64,000 nucleotides of DNA from Ovis canadensis. Taxonomy: Eukaryota; Chordata; Mammalia; Artiodactyla; Bovidae. The position numbers were made by a program, and so were the translations under genes. Shown here in pieces: positions 1 to 10,410 of the stretch (position 1 is its first letter; each line of letters begins with the position of its first letter). The stretch spans positions 229,981,501 to 230,045,500 of the forward strand of contig NC_091247.1 of NCBI RefSeq assembly GCF_042477335.2, read 5' to 3'. Below the pieces are notes generated by a model. The model worked only from the letters and a program-made list of their open reading frames with translations, made no database searches and was not told where the DNA came from.

Positions 1-857
1 AACACTTGTGAATTCAGTCCACCATCTGAAAAGAATCGGAAGTAAAACAAGAAGCAAATGGATACAGTGTGTATTATTTTATAGACTCCATTTGAAAGGG
101 TGTGAGAGATGTCCCCTTGCGCCTACTGGAAGCCCCCAGAAAACAAGGGGGTCCGGCCAGACCTCGAGGAGGCCTGGTTCCCATCTCAAGAGGGGACGCA
201 GCCTCGCCAGTGGGCAGCAAGGAGTGGAAGTAGGAATCTTTCTACGGGGCTTCAGAGCGGCTTTTTCGCAGGAAATAAATCTTCAGAAGTGAGAATTATA
301 ATTGAACCAAGTTCAGGAGAGCCAGGTGTAATTTTAGCAACAAAACTTGATGGCTCCAGAAAAGGAAGCTCAGGGAGGTCCATTAATGGAGGAGAGGTAA
401 TTGGATGAGAGCTGAGCAGGCAGCCCTCTGGGTGCTGGGGAGAAAATGTCTCCAGACGGAGGAAGAAGGCCTTCTTGGGCGGGGGGGACGGGGAAGTGGG
501 GGTACATTCTGAAGGCCTGAGGCTCAGACAGGTTTCATCTGAAATCTCAGGAACCTCGAAACGCACCAAAAGTCACCCAGGGAAGCATGGTCCCTTTAAT
601 CCCCATCCTGTGTCCACCTTCAAGGCTCCCCCTTGACACCCCTGCTCCCATCCTGATCCAGGGCCAGCCTGAGGTCATGACCTCTCCGAGCTCAACAAGC
701 CCCACCTCACTCACAGCCTCATCCCTGCCCTAATCACCCCCTGCCCTCACCCCCTGTACCCCTCCCCTGGGGGCCAGACACACAGCAAGCCTGCAACATC
801 ACTAAGTAGACAGCTCTCATCACGAGAAAGTTTCTGTCATCAGTTTCTGGTCCAAAG
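1..857. other. Intergenic, nothing recognised
   Basis: Single-copy-looking sequence, moderately GC-rich after position 100 and C-rich from 600 to 790. I see no exon, RNA gene or repeat that I recognise. The open frames are short and have no recognisable domains. Confidence 0.5.
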
Positions 858-1129
858 CATTGGAAGGACTGATGCTGAAGCCGAAGCTCCCATACTTTGG
901 CCACCTGATGCGAAGAGCTGACTCATTTGAAAAGACCCTGATGCTGGGAAAGATTGAGGGCAGGAGGAGAAGGGGACAACAGAGGGTGAGATGGTTGGAT
1001 GGCATCACTGACTCGATGGCCATGAACGGGAGCCAACTCCTGGAATGAAGGACAGGGAAGTCTGGCGTGCTGCAGTCCATGGGGTCAAGGGTCAGACGTG
1101 ACTGAGCGACTGAACAACAGCAACAAAAC
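858..1129 (+). mobile_element. BovB (RTE) 3' end fragment
   Basis: This is the last ~270 bases of a BovB non-LTR retrotransposon in sense orientation. It covers the end of the reverse-transcriptase frame and the tail, which ends in the ACTGAGCGACTGAAC motif and a short CAACA-type repeat. It is 5' truncated, as most BovB copies are. The reading frame is not functional. Confidence 0.9.
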
Positions 1130-1160
1130 TGGAAGGGACCCTTCACCTTTCTCTGCTGAG

Positions 1161-1216
1161 GCCCTCTGTTCCTATTCAAAGGAGGCGAGCTGTGGCCCTC
1201 TGTTCCTATTCAAAGG
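1161..1216 (+). repeat. 34-bp local tandem duplication
   Basis: A 22-base string starting GCCCTCTGTTCC is present at 1161-1182 and again at 1195-1216, giving a 34-base period. It sits between two BovB fragments, directly before the second one. It is probably a local duplication rather than a target-site duplication, because no third copy follows the element. Confidence 0.7.
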
Positions 1217-1217
1217 T

Positions 1218-1586
1218 GAGCTGTGGTGTTGGCGAAGACTCTTGAGAGTCCCTTGGACTGCAAGGAGATCCAACCAGTCCATCCTGAAGAAGATCAGCCC
1301 TGGGATTTCTTTGGAAGGAATGATGCTAAAGCTGAAGCTCCAGTACTTTGGCCACCTCATGCGAAGAGCTGACTCATTGGAAAAGACTCTGATGCTGGGA
1401 GGGATTGGGGGCAGGAGGAGAAGGGGACGACCCAGGATGAGATGGCTGGATGGCATCACTGACTCGATGGACATGAGGTTGAGTGAACTCTGGAGTTGGT
1501 GATGGACAGGGAGGCCTGGCAACCTTGCAGTCCACAGGGTCGCAAAGAGTCAGACACAACTGAGCGACTGAACTGAACTGAACTGA
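1218..1586 (+). mobile_element. BovB (RTE) 3' end fragment, second copy
   Basis: This is a second 5'-truncated BovB 3' end (~370 bases) in the same orientation as the one at 858-1129. It ends in the characteristic AACTGAACTGAACTGA tail repeat. It starts further upstream in the element than the first copy, so it is a separate insertion or duplication. No intact frame remains. Confidence 0.9.
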
Positions 1587-1587
1587 C

Positions 1588-1830
1588 GGCTTCCCTGGTG
1601 GCTCAGACGGTAAAGCGTCTGCCTGCAATGTGGGAGACCTAGGTTTGATCCCTGGGTCAGGAGGATCCCCTGGAGAAGGAAATGGCAACCCACTCCAGTA
1701 CTCTTCCCTGGAGAAGCCCAGGGACAGCGGAGCCTTGCAGGCTACGGTCCATAGGGTTGCAAAGAGTGGGACACGACTGAGCAGCTTTCACTTTCTTTCT
1801 CTTTCTTTCTTTCTTCCTTTCTTTCTTTCA
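1588..1830 (+). mobile_element. Bov-tA SINE with (CTTT)n tail
   Basis: This is a full Bov-tA element. It begins with the tRNA-derived head (CTTCCCTGGTGGCTCAG, then box B-like GTTTGATCCCTGG) and continues into the BovB-derived Bov-A tail ending ACACGACTGAGC. A CTTT-rich tail of ~45 bases follows. It abuts the tail of the preceding BovB. Such SINEs are thought to be mobilised by BovB enzymes. Confidence 0.92.
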
Positions 1831-1980
1831 GGACTCAAGGCCTAAAGAGCTTCTTTCCCGTCTTCTCATGGGTCTTAGTTCTGATCTCAATGGCTTTTTC
1901 CCAGATTCTAACTGATGGTTTTATTGATCAGTGTATTTTCTTCTAAACTACTTCAGACTTGGTGGAGTGAATTAGGAACT

Positions 1981-2232
1981 GAATGAATGGCTCGCTGGCT
2001 GGCTGGCTGCATGATGAACAATGAGATGATTGGATGGATAAATAGCTGGATGGATGTTTGTGTGGATGAATGATCTGATAGGTGGATGGATGGCTTGATG
2101 GGTGGATGGTGAATGGATGAAGGATGGGTGGATGGATGGGTAGGTGGGTGGATGGGTGGATAGGTGTGTGGATGGATCAGTGGGTGAATGGATGGGTGTG
2201 TGGATGTATGGGTTGGATGAACAGATGGAAGA
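1981..2232 (+). repeat. Degenerate GGAT/TGGG tetranucleotide array
   Basis: About 250 bases of imperfect 4-base repeats (GGCT, then GGAT, GGTG and GGGT variants). The array reads open as Trp/Gly/Met-rich peptide in one frame, but that is a consequence of the repeat and not a gene. It is likely length-polymorphic. Confidence 0.85.
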
Positions 2233-5200
2233 CTGGCTATCTTACAAGTAGAGGATATTTTAAACCCATATGGATTTTTGAATACATTTTAATAAATATT
2301 AATATCAGAAACAGAATTACAACTATTGATCTAAAGCTTGTCAAACAGAATGTTTCCAGTTGCTATAATTCATTTATTATTTTTCACATAACTCAGATAG
2401 ATTTATCTGCATTTTTATTTTACTGAAATTAATTTTGTGGGAATTGGGTGTTTGGGTACTAATTTTACAACAAATATCTAGTTCAACAATCAGCTTGACC
2501 GTGCAAGATTCTGCCCATTATACCGAAAATAATCACTGGCTTTGCTTTGTAAACGCAGTATTTCTACACAGACCAAGCTTTTCTAGTTAAATTTCATGAA
2601 AATGATCACAATCCCCTTCACTGTGTGGTTTTATTCTTTGCCACATTTATTTTGTGTTATTTCTACCAGCAATTTTCAGTATGAAATAAATAAAATGGGC
2701 AGTCCATATGTCTCTTTTATTTTAAAAGAAAATTGTGAGAAATTCCTCTCACATGTTCTCAAGTTACTTGTGGTTCAGGATTTGTTTACACTGATGCCAG
2801 ATTTTCTGGTGATTTTCTTTTGGGGGAGGTAGGGAGAAGGGGTTGTTTGTTTGACCTAAAAGCAAATCGAGGGGGTAAAGCAAGGGTCGGCGCATTAAGG
2901 TCAGAGAACATGTCGAGGGGGTCCTATGGGACTTGCTGGGAGCTGAGTCTGGGGGGCTGAGCCCCAGGGAAAGAGGGGACAGACGGGGCAGCCTGTGCCA
3001 ATAAAGCTTTATTCACACACAGGCAGTGACAGGCCAGGGTCTGCACAGGTCTTCCCTGGAGACCTTGGGGCTCATCTAGGGAGCAGTGGAACGAGGTCAA
3101 GTGTCCTTCCAGCCCTCGGAAGAGGAAACAAAGAGTCCCTGGGACGTGGGCCCCCAGGGAGCTCTGGACTGCATCGAGGGCGCCCTTGCCATGCGACGAC
3201 CTTGGTGCTTATTCATCACAGGTACGAGCCCGGCAGCAGAAACCTGGCCTGGGGACAGCGCCGGGGACAGCCCCGCGCGACACTCAGGATGAAGAGGACA
3301 ACGGAGTGAGTGCAAAGAATGAAAATTTATCTCCCCCGCTTTCTCAGGCCTGTCTGGGTGGAAAAGGCACTCGGGTGCGGCGCCTCTGATTCATGGCTGG
3401 GTGACTCTTCTGTGGAGTTCCCTAAATATTGTGTAGCCGGTTTTGACTTGGAAATGCAGCATTTGAAATATCTTCACTTGACCAAGAGGCCCCCAGTGAC
3501 ATTGGAATAATGATGATGGCGTACTTTGCATTTCACTGAGAAGTGCGTTGGAATAATACTGCTCCTGTAGGTCTGGCCGGAGATGGTGATTTAGGACTGA
3601 GGCTCCAACTGGGGAGAGATGGCGGCGGGCCTCCGTCTCCCTCCCCATCAAAGGCCCAAGAGGAAGAGTGTTTCATTTTTACCGAGGCTTTTCTGTCTGC
3701 AGGGAGCCTTATTTCTCCTTACACATTTTCGGAAACCCTGCTGTGGGCTAGATTTATGGAGCGGAGAGGAGCCCCTGGGAGCCGGAGCAGGGACACTGGA
3801 TCTGCCGGTTTCTCCCGCGACCGAACCGAGCACGCTCCCCTCTGACGTTTTGCTTGGCAGAAGCCTCTCTGGATACGCCACGAGGCTGGTGTCAGGGTCC
3901 CAAGACTCCAGACCAGGCGCGAACCACTCTTGGGGTCCTCCCTTTGGCGGCCAGACACGCACTTCATTACGCCACTGCTTCGTCCGTTCCTTTCCGCAGC
4001 AGCCTCCCCAGCGCACACCTCGCCAGCCCGACCCGGCTCTGCAGCTGACCCAGCGGGAGGAGCCGGCAGTGCCCAGAGAGAGAGACAGACAGACAGTGGC
4101 TGGTCCAGTGGGAAGGTCAGGCAGGGAAGGGGACGGGAGTACAGGGCCGCATGGATAACCAAGGTCTTCCTGGAGGTGGCCCCTGAACCCAAGTCAGGAA
4201 CACTGAGGGTGCAGACGGGTGACGCCCAGGCAGCAGGGGAGCAGGTTAGGCAGGGTGTGCACAACACGGGGTGGGGGGGGGAGTAGTGGGGAGGGTCCCT
4301 GAGCGCAGAGGGACCTTGGTCTCAGGGGCTCTTGGCAGGGATCTGGAGGTTCTCAGAGATGACCGGGCCCGTGGCAGGTCTGCACTCTCTTGGCTGTGAC
4401 GTTTTACCGGGGCCTGAGGCTGAGACATATGTGGATGTTCTAGGACTCCCCTGGACGCAGCCCGTGTCTGGAGAGCCGGCGTCACAGGAGGTCGAGTAGG
4501 TGGGTCCCTAGCCTGGGAGGGGGAGCCTTCGCCCCACAGCAGTCAGCTGCAGAGGGAAAGCTCCGGGCTGCCCCCTCCCCTGGAGCGTAAGGACGGTGTC
4601 AAGGAGGATCACGCCCTGCTCCTTGAACAGGACCCCAGGGAGCTGGCAGGGAGCTGGCGAGAGGTGGCCACATCCTGGAGCCTGGGTCTTGGGGGCCCTC
4701 CAGGACCTGGGGCCTCTGACACTGAGCGGGTTCTTCCCCGGGCTCCGGAAAAGAGGAGGGTGATTGGAAAAGGGAAGGACTAGGAGGGAGGAGGGTGGAG
4801 GGAGAGTCAAGCTGTGTGCAATTTCAGTGCTCAAAACCCCAAGTGTTTCCCGCTCCCTGTTCTCTGCCGCCTTTGGAGGGAATCTGAGTCTTGGCACAGC
4901 TGAGCTTGGAGGGTCCTTGTGCCCAGGGGCCATGAGGTGCCTCCCTGGGTTTTCCCACCCATCACCCCCAAGCAGTGCCCGAGCAGTGGTTAGGAGTGGT
5001 GCCTCCGTGGCAGCCCGGCTCCAGGAGATGGACAGTGGCCCGCATCCCTTGGCAGAGAGTGCATGGGGCTGGGAGGTGGGGGGCCCCGGGTGGGTTTGGC
5101 CTGTGCTGTGTCTGCACGGGGCCCACAGGCTTCCTCTCCCACAGAACCCATCCCTCCCGAGCAGAGCCAAGGCCGCCACGGAACAGAGCCTGAGGAGGTA

Positions 5201-5559
5201 ACGGAGATATAGGCCAAGGAGAGGGAGCAATCGGACAGCTGGGGGAGACGCTGCAGCGCCCGCAGCTTGGCAGGTCCCCGCACGCGCTCCAGCGGCTCCC
5301 AAAGCAGGAGGGACGTGGGAAGGCCTCCCGCGAACACGGCGAGGCTGCCACCAGGGCAGCCTGGGCCCTGGAGCTACCCGGCCAGGTATCAGGAGGGCCA
5401 GGCAGGCAGCGGTGCGCCCCAGAGCTTTGCATCAGCTGCCCTGAGGCCTCAGCATCCCGCCTGGGCCCCGTGAGGGTCTGGGGTCTGGGAGGCAATGCCC
5501 AGGACTGCGACCCAGGGGCACCTGCCCCTCAACAGCGGGCTTCCTGGGACAGGGGCGTC
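2233..5559. other. Intergenic block: AT-rich then GC-rich
   Basis: 2233-2820 is AT-rich and the rest is GC-rich, with short weak ORFs on both strands, including a 264-codon minus frame at 4508-5302 that I reject as coding. An AATAAAGC string near 3000 could come from an old transposon. I recognise no exon or RNA gene. Confidence 0.45.
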
Positions 5560-6110
5560 GGAACCACGAGCAGTGCAGCAAACAGGAGCAGCGGCCCACA
5601 TCCATCATGCGGAGTAATGAGCTGGATTTATAGAAAAGGAAACACAATACAATCCGCGTAATGGCTGTTGACACAGATCTGGGCTGTTTGTTCTAGGATA
5701 TTAAATTGACAAACAGCAAAGGTTCGCCGGGCTCCCGTCTCTGATTTGCGGGCTCCTGTCTAAAGGTGTGTGCGTGGCCGCGCCAGTCAGAGGACAAGGC
5801 TGACCCAGCGGGACGCAGAGGGCCATCCTGGAGGCCTCTGCTTGTGAACACCTCCCAAAGCCCACTCCCCGGAGGAGCAGCTCACCAAGGAAGCAGGGTG
5901 GGAACCTCACTGCTTGGTTCCCAGAGAAAGCAGGCCACATTTTGAAAAATTTAATTAAGACCCGAGATCAGGTTTGCGTAATTGGATTCAGGCTGTGAGT
6001 AAGCGTGGTGATGGATGGGCAGGGCATCATCGCTGACACCCGGGAGGTGAGCCGCTTCCCCCAGCAGCCCCCGCCGCCTGGATTCTGCATCTCAGGTGTG
6101 AGAAATGCTC
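5560..6110. promoter_or_regulatory. Candidate noncoding regulatory island (AT-rich)
   Basis: Two short AT-rich islands (5575-5720 and 5935-6110) break the GC-rich surroundings. The second contains a TTTAATTAAG homeodomain-type core and GTAATTGG. They do not match any repeat family I know, and they carry no reading frame. Regulatory function is inferred from composition only; conservation has not been tested. Confidence 0.3.
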
Positions 6111-7381
6111 CTGCTGCTTTGTTCTGGGTTGCTTTCAGTCTCTGAAGAATGTCCGCTGGGTGCAAGCTACCTACAGAGGGAGAGAGGGGGAGGGAGAGGT
6201 GGGGTGTTTTTCCTGACCACCTCACGCGCGCTCTCAGTCCTCTCCACACTCGGGCCTGTCCTGCAGAGCACCCTTGTCCCGGCGGGAGGCAGCCCGGAGG
6301 GTCAAGCGTCCGCCAGGGGGACTCCAGGCAGGCTGCGGACATGGGCCTCGTGCCTGGAGGACCCTCCATCAGCAGGTAACGGACACTCAGCAGGAGAGAT
6401 CCAGTTAGATGGGAAAGTATTGCTTCCACCGTAATTTACTTAAGGAAATGGAAAAGATGAGCAAAAGACCCTGGCGAGGGGGTGAGTTTTGAAGGAAACG
6501 GGAAGATGGCATCTGGTCTTTTTTTAAAAAAGAAAGAACACATGTCGGTGAGAAGGAAGAGGGACAGGGCAGAGTCACCGGCAGGAGGGCTGAGATGGAC
6601 CAGCCTCAGGACAGCAGAGGCTTCCTGCCCACCGGGAACCTGCCTCTATGGGCACAAGGCCCCTGAGAAGCCACAGAACCCAGAGGAAGCCTGTGCTGGG
6701 GTTCAGAGCCCTCCCCGGTGGCTCGGGGCTTGTGCAGCTTAGGGAAGCCTGATGGGCACATCTCAGGAGCAGAGAGCAGCTGTGATCAGCTTCCCGGGAG
6801 CAGCAAGAAAGGATGTGAGCAGAGAGACACTCCCAGCGAGTTCAAAGGACAGGGAGAGGTGAGCCGAGAAAGGCAGGCAGGGAGCCGGTCCAAACCCTCT
6901 GGCCCAGCGAGCTTCAGAGTCACCCGCGTCTGCCCTCAGGTAAACCAAGGCTGGTCTGAGAGGTGTGAAAGGGCTCAGTGACAGATGGCTTTCAGAAACA
7001 GTCTGTTGTCTGCAAATTAAAGGCCTATATGCGATTAAAAACCAACAAAGGGGTCCTTTGCCGCAGCGATTCCCCGACCCCAGCAGGAGGAAAGGCCTCT
7101 GGGACAGGCACCTGCGCTCAGCCTTTTAAGGTCGCGGCCCCGTAACCCTTCCTCCCCGAGGAAGCGTCTGGCGAGGAGGCTCCACAGTCGCCCTGGAATC
7201 GCCCCCACAATTGCCTTTACAGACCAGAGGGCGTTCCAAGAGCCTGAGGGACTGTTCCACCAGAGGGTTAGGCCCGCACTCTGGAACAGCGCTTACACCA
7301 CAGAGGTGAGAACAGAAGCCCTGAGCCGGCGTTTCCATACTTGATTCACCCCAAGGCGCCCTCTCCTAACCTCTAGGCAGA
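6111..7381. other. Intergenic, no gene seen
   Basis: Mostly GC-rich single-copy sequence. A short AT-rich patch at 7005-7050 contains CAAATTAAAGG and GCGATTAAAAACC. No repeat or exon is recognised. Confidence 0.45.
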
Positions 7382-7446
7382 CCCTCCCTCCCTCCCTCCC
7401 TCTCTCTCTCTCTCCCTCCCTCCCTCCCTCTCTCTCTCTCTCTCTC
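7382..7446 (+). repeat. Polypyrimidine (CCCT)n/(CT)n tract
   Basis: About 65 bases of almost pure CCCT and CT repeats, with the purines all on the other strand. It is a simple repeat that could adopt triplex-type structure. The Glu/Arg/Gly-rich minus-strand frame across it is a shadow. Confidence 0.9.
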
Positions 7447-8270
7447 ACCCTGTCTGCCTTCCTGTCCGGGCAGGATCCCTCAGCCCCTCGTAGAAGCAGG
7501 CCCTTTCCCCTGTTTTGGCGGGAGTCATGTTGGATGGGTCTGCACTTTGACCACAAACTCAAACCTGACAGAAAAGCTGGTTGGTCACAAGCCCCCTCCG
7601 CTGGAGCAGACAGGGCCCGACTCCATCGCCGCCCGGAGCAAGGACCCCCAGACCCTCACTGCGGCGGAGGAGCCATTTGCAGGACGGCAGGAAACCCCTG
7701 GTCGGGGGCATGAGTCTCTTCCCAGAAGGAAGCCCGGGGAAGCCACCTCCCCACTCCTGAGCACGCTCGGTTGAAGGCTGATGTATGGTTGTGTTATTCC
7801 TAAATCTCCGCAAAGATGTAAACAGGGTGATTGTGCCTCCGTAAGATATTAATAACTTAATGAGTCTGTGCTATTTGTTTATGTAAATGGATAATGGAAT
7901 CTCTACAGGGGCCAAATATGATATTACATACAATCTGGTGATTCGATGACTTGTCACAGACACACAAACACACACACTCCCAGCGTGCTCTGGAGGAGCT
8001 AGTCCTGAGCACAAACAGGGTGGGCACAGCTCACACTTCCTTCCAGAGTCAGGGTTGAGGCCTCCCTGCAGGCCCTGGGGGAAGGGGCGCTGGACACTTC
8101 TTCCCTCCTCTCCCCGCCCTCTCCTCCCAGGAAGCTCCCAGGCCTCCACACGGCCCCCAGCCCTGTCCTTAGCTGGCTGGGCCTCGCGTATGTCCCCAGC
8201 CCTGGACCGTCCTCCTCTCCCTGCAGACAGCGGAGCTGGACCAGCACTCACATCCTCCCTGTCAGAGCAC
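7447..8270. other. Intergenic block with AT-rich island
   Basis: GC-rich flanks enclose an AT-rich stretch at about 7775-7960 containing GTAAACA, GATATTAATAACTTAATGAG and TGTTTATGTAAATGG (forkhead-like and homeodomain-like cores). No repeat or exon is recognised. A regulatory role is possible but unproven. Confidence 0.35.
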
Positions 8271-8279
8271 TGGGCCCCC

Positions 8280-8438
8280 AAAACTCTGGGCTGCTGAAGG
8301 GTGACCTCAACCCCCCACCAAAAACCCAGGAACTTCGGAATGTGGCTGTTTGGAGATGGGCTTTGAAGACAAATAGGTTACAGTGAGGTCATGAGGGTCC
8401 TGATGCTCTGGTGGGGGGGTCCTTATACAAACAGGAGG
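8280..8438 (+). mobile_element. MLT1-like LTR relic (MaLR)
   Basis: The order of motifs here (AATGTGGCTGTTTGGAGATGGG, then GTGAGGTCATGAGGG, then GTCCTTATAC and AGGACACAGA) resembles the 3' half of MLT1/MST-type LTRs of ancient MaLR elements. The match is degraded and the family name is an inference. It leads straight into a 44-bp minisatellite. Confidence 0.4.
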
Positions 8439-8570
8439 TCAGGACACAGAAGCGCATGGGGCGTCCATGTCAGGACGGGGCGTCAGGACGCAGACACGCA
8501 CGGGGTGCCCACGTGAGGACGGGGTGTCAGGACGCAGACGTGCATGGGGTGCCCATGTGAGGACAGCACA
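8439..8570 (+). repeat. 44-bp minisatellite, 3 units
   Basis: Three consecutive 44-base units start at 8439, 8483 and 8527, each beginning TCAGGACRCAGA and ending with a GAGGACGGGG-like string. Units differ at a few sites, several of them CpG transitions. The array appears to have expanded from the end of an LTR-like sequence. Confidence 0.85.
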
Positions 8571-10214
8571 ATCCCTGAGCTCCAGCAGGAAGGTGTCAGG
8601 AGAGGGGGTGTCTTTGGGCAGTGACCAGGTCATGAGGGTGGGTCCCCACAGCGAGACTAGTGTCCCGTGTCCCAGGGGAATGAGATACCACGTCCCCTCT
8701 CCCTCTGCACGAGAGGACACCGTCCTTTCCCAGCACTGCGCCTGCTCGGGGTCAGCCCCGTCCCTGCACTTGCCACCACTGCCCGAGCAGAGGTGGGAGG
8801 GAGCTGTGTTCTGGCGCCTCTCTCCTTGCCGAGGGGCGCACACTCAGGTCCGAGGGGCTGTCTCCACCCTCGCAGACCTACAGGCCACAGGCTGGTCCCC
8901 CTGATCACCGAGGCCTCATCTCCCCGGGGCTGGGAGGGGAAGATGGCTGGCACGGCCATCTGATGGTCTCCGGCTCCCCCGGGGGGAGGTGGACTCACCC
9001 CCCCTCCTCTCGGAGCCTCAGGCTCTGCAAAGCCAGGCGGCAAGGATCCTCCCAGGGCTCTGTGTGTCCACCCCCCTCACCCCGAGTCTCGGGGCCCGCC
9101 TCCCCACCCCACTGTCCCCCACCTCCTGCCCACCTCCGTGAGGACATTAGCGCGCACCCTTCCGCTCCCGTCTCTTCTGTTGTTCTCTCCTGTTTATTCG
9201 TGAGCTGCCACGTGAAACAGTGACAGCTCAGATTTCTGCTGTGGATAAACAAATGCAGAAAATTAGCAGATGCGTTTTGCAGATGCACTTCACAAAAGTA
9301 ACCTCCTCCCAATGAGTAGGAGCGTCGGGAGGCTGAGCGGTGCGGGTCCTGAGCACCGCTGGGCGCCCTTCCCGGCTTTGAAGGGAGGAACCTGAGACAA
9401 GAGGAGGGGCAAGGATGGGCCAAGGCCGGAGCCGGTGGCCAAGCCCTCTGTGGGCACGTGAGAGGGTGTCCGAGCAGGCACGGAAGCTGAGGCCCGGGGG
9501 GACAGGAGGGCAGCAGTCACAGCCTCAGGGCTGCGGCTGGACCAGTGGCCACAAGGTCCCCTGGAGCCCCAGGGATGGGGGAGAGGGGAGACAGAAGACC
9601 CCAGAGAAGATGCAAAAGTCAGGTGTCAGGGCATCCGGGGGACTCGGGTCAGCAGAGCTCTGACCCCAGGAATGCCAGCAGGGACGAGAGCCTGAAAGCG
9701 TCCCTGAGGAGGCAGGACACGTCCCCTGTGACACGCAGCCCCGCAGCTCGCCATCCCCCAATTCAAGATGCCCCAGTCCACAGGCAGGTAACGTCGCAGT
9801 CCTGGGAGACGAGGGACTCACAGAAGAGGGGCCTGGACACCCCCACACACACACCCTTGCACACAGAAATGCAGTCATCTGTGCGCACACGTACGCACAC
9901 GTGAGTTCACCCCAGCCTCCACGGGGTCCTGCCGGCGGTGAGTGAACAGAGCCTCCTTCACGTGCAGGCCTGGTCCTGGGAGGAAGCACTCGGTACAGAT
10001 TCTATTTCTTCTTCCATGAAAGGATCACAGCCTCCCAGGGATAATTTAATTTGCCTTTTCTTTCAGGAGTGACTGCTACACAGAGGAGCCTTTCTTCTGG
10101 TCTAATTTTGCCCCCAAATAAAATAAAAGACTCAAAGAATATTAGAACTGCTTCAACCCCATCACCCGATACCTGGGGAGAGACAGGAATGGTCCAGGCT
10201 TTCTGTTCAGCAGT
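8571..10214. other. Intergenic, GC-rich, one AT-rich island
   Basis: GC-rich single-copy sequence. A modest AT-rich island lies at about 9200-9310 (GATAAACAAATGC, GAAAATTAGCAG) and another at 10030-10140. A short (CA)n-like run lies at 9840-9905. No exon or recognised repeat. Confidence 0.4.
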
Positions 10215-10410
10215 GGGGGGTGGGGGAGGAGAGAGATGAAGGACACAGAGGGATGGGGAGGGGTCTCAGGGAAGAAGGGAGATTCAGGGAAGGGGGGACA
10301 TTCAGGGACGGAGGAGCAGGCCCAGAGGTGGGGTGGGGACTCAGGGATGGGGAGGGGGGCCCAGAAGTCGGGTGAAGACCCAGAGTCAGGGTGGGGGTCC
10401 CAGGGATGGT
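10215..10410 (+). repeat. Degenerate purine-rich G-run repeat
   Basis: About 200 bases in which runs of three to six G recur every 10-25 bases in a GGGA/CAGGGA background. It is an imperfect minisatellite-like tract with several potential G-quadruplex arrangements. The + strand frame across it is compositional. Confidence 0.6.

Noticed and set aside
860..1502. Open frames coding peptides such as [16 protein letters not shown]
   Set aside because: They are the C-terminal end of the BovB polyprotein in truncated copies, not host genes. The same peptide recurs at 11.5, 41.4 and 49.2 kb and, antisense, at 23.4 kb.
2880..3050. Possible hAT DNA transposon (AAGGGTCGGC ... CAATAAAGCTTTATTCAC)
   Set aside because: Only two short strings resemble a hAT-type repeat and I cannot name a family or find terminal repeats by eye.
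4508..5302. 264-codon minus-strand frame
   Set aside because: GC-rich compositional open frame with no domain; overlapping frames on both strands.
7293..7562. Arg/Glu/Gly repeat peptide on minus strand
   Set aside because: Translation of the (CCCT)n/(CT)n tract.
8439..8570. Regularly spaced 44-bp repeats as a CRISPR-like array
   Set aside because: Units are contiguous with no unique spacers, and the DNA is mammalian; it is a minisatellite. The same applies to 36231-36412.
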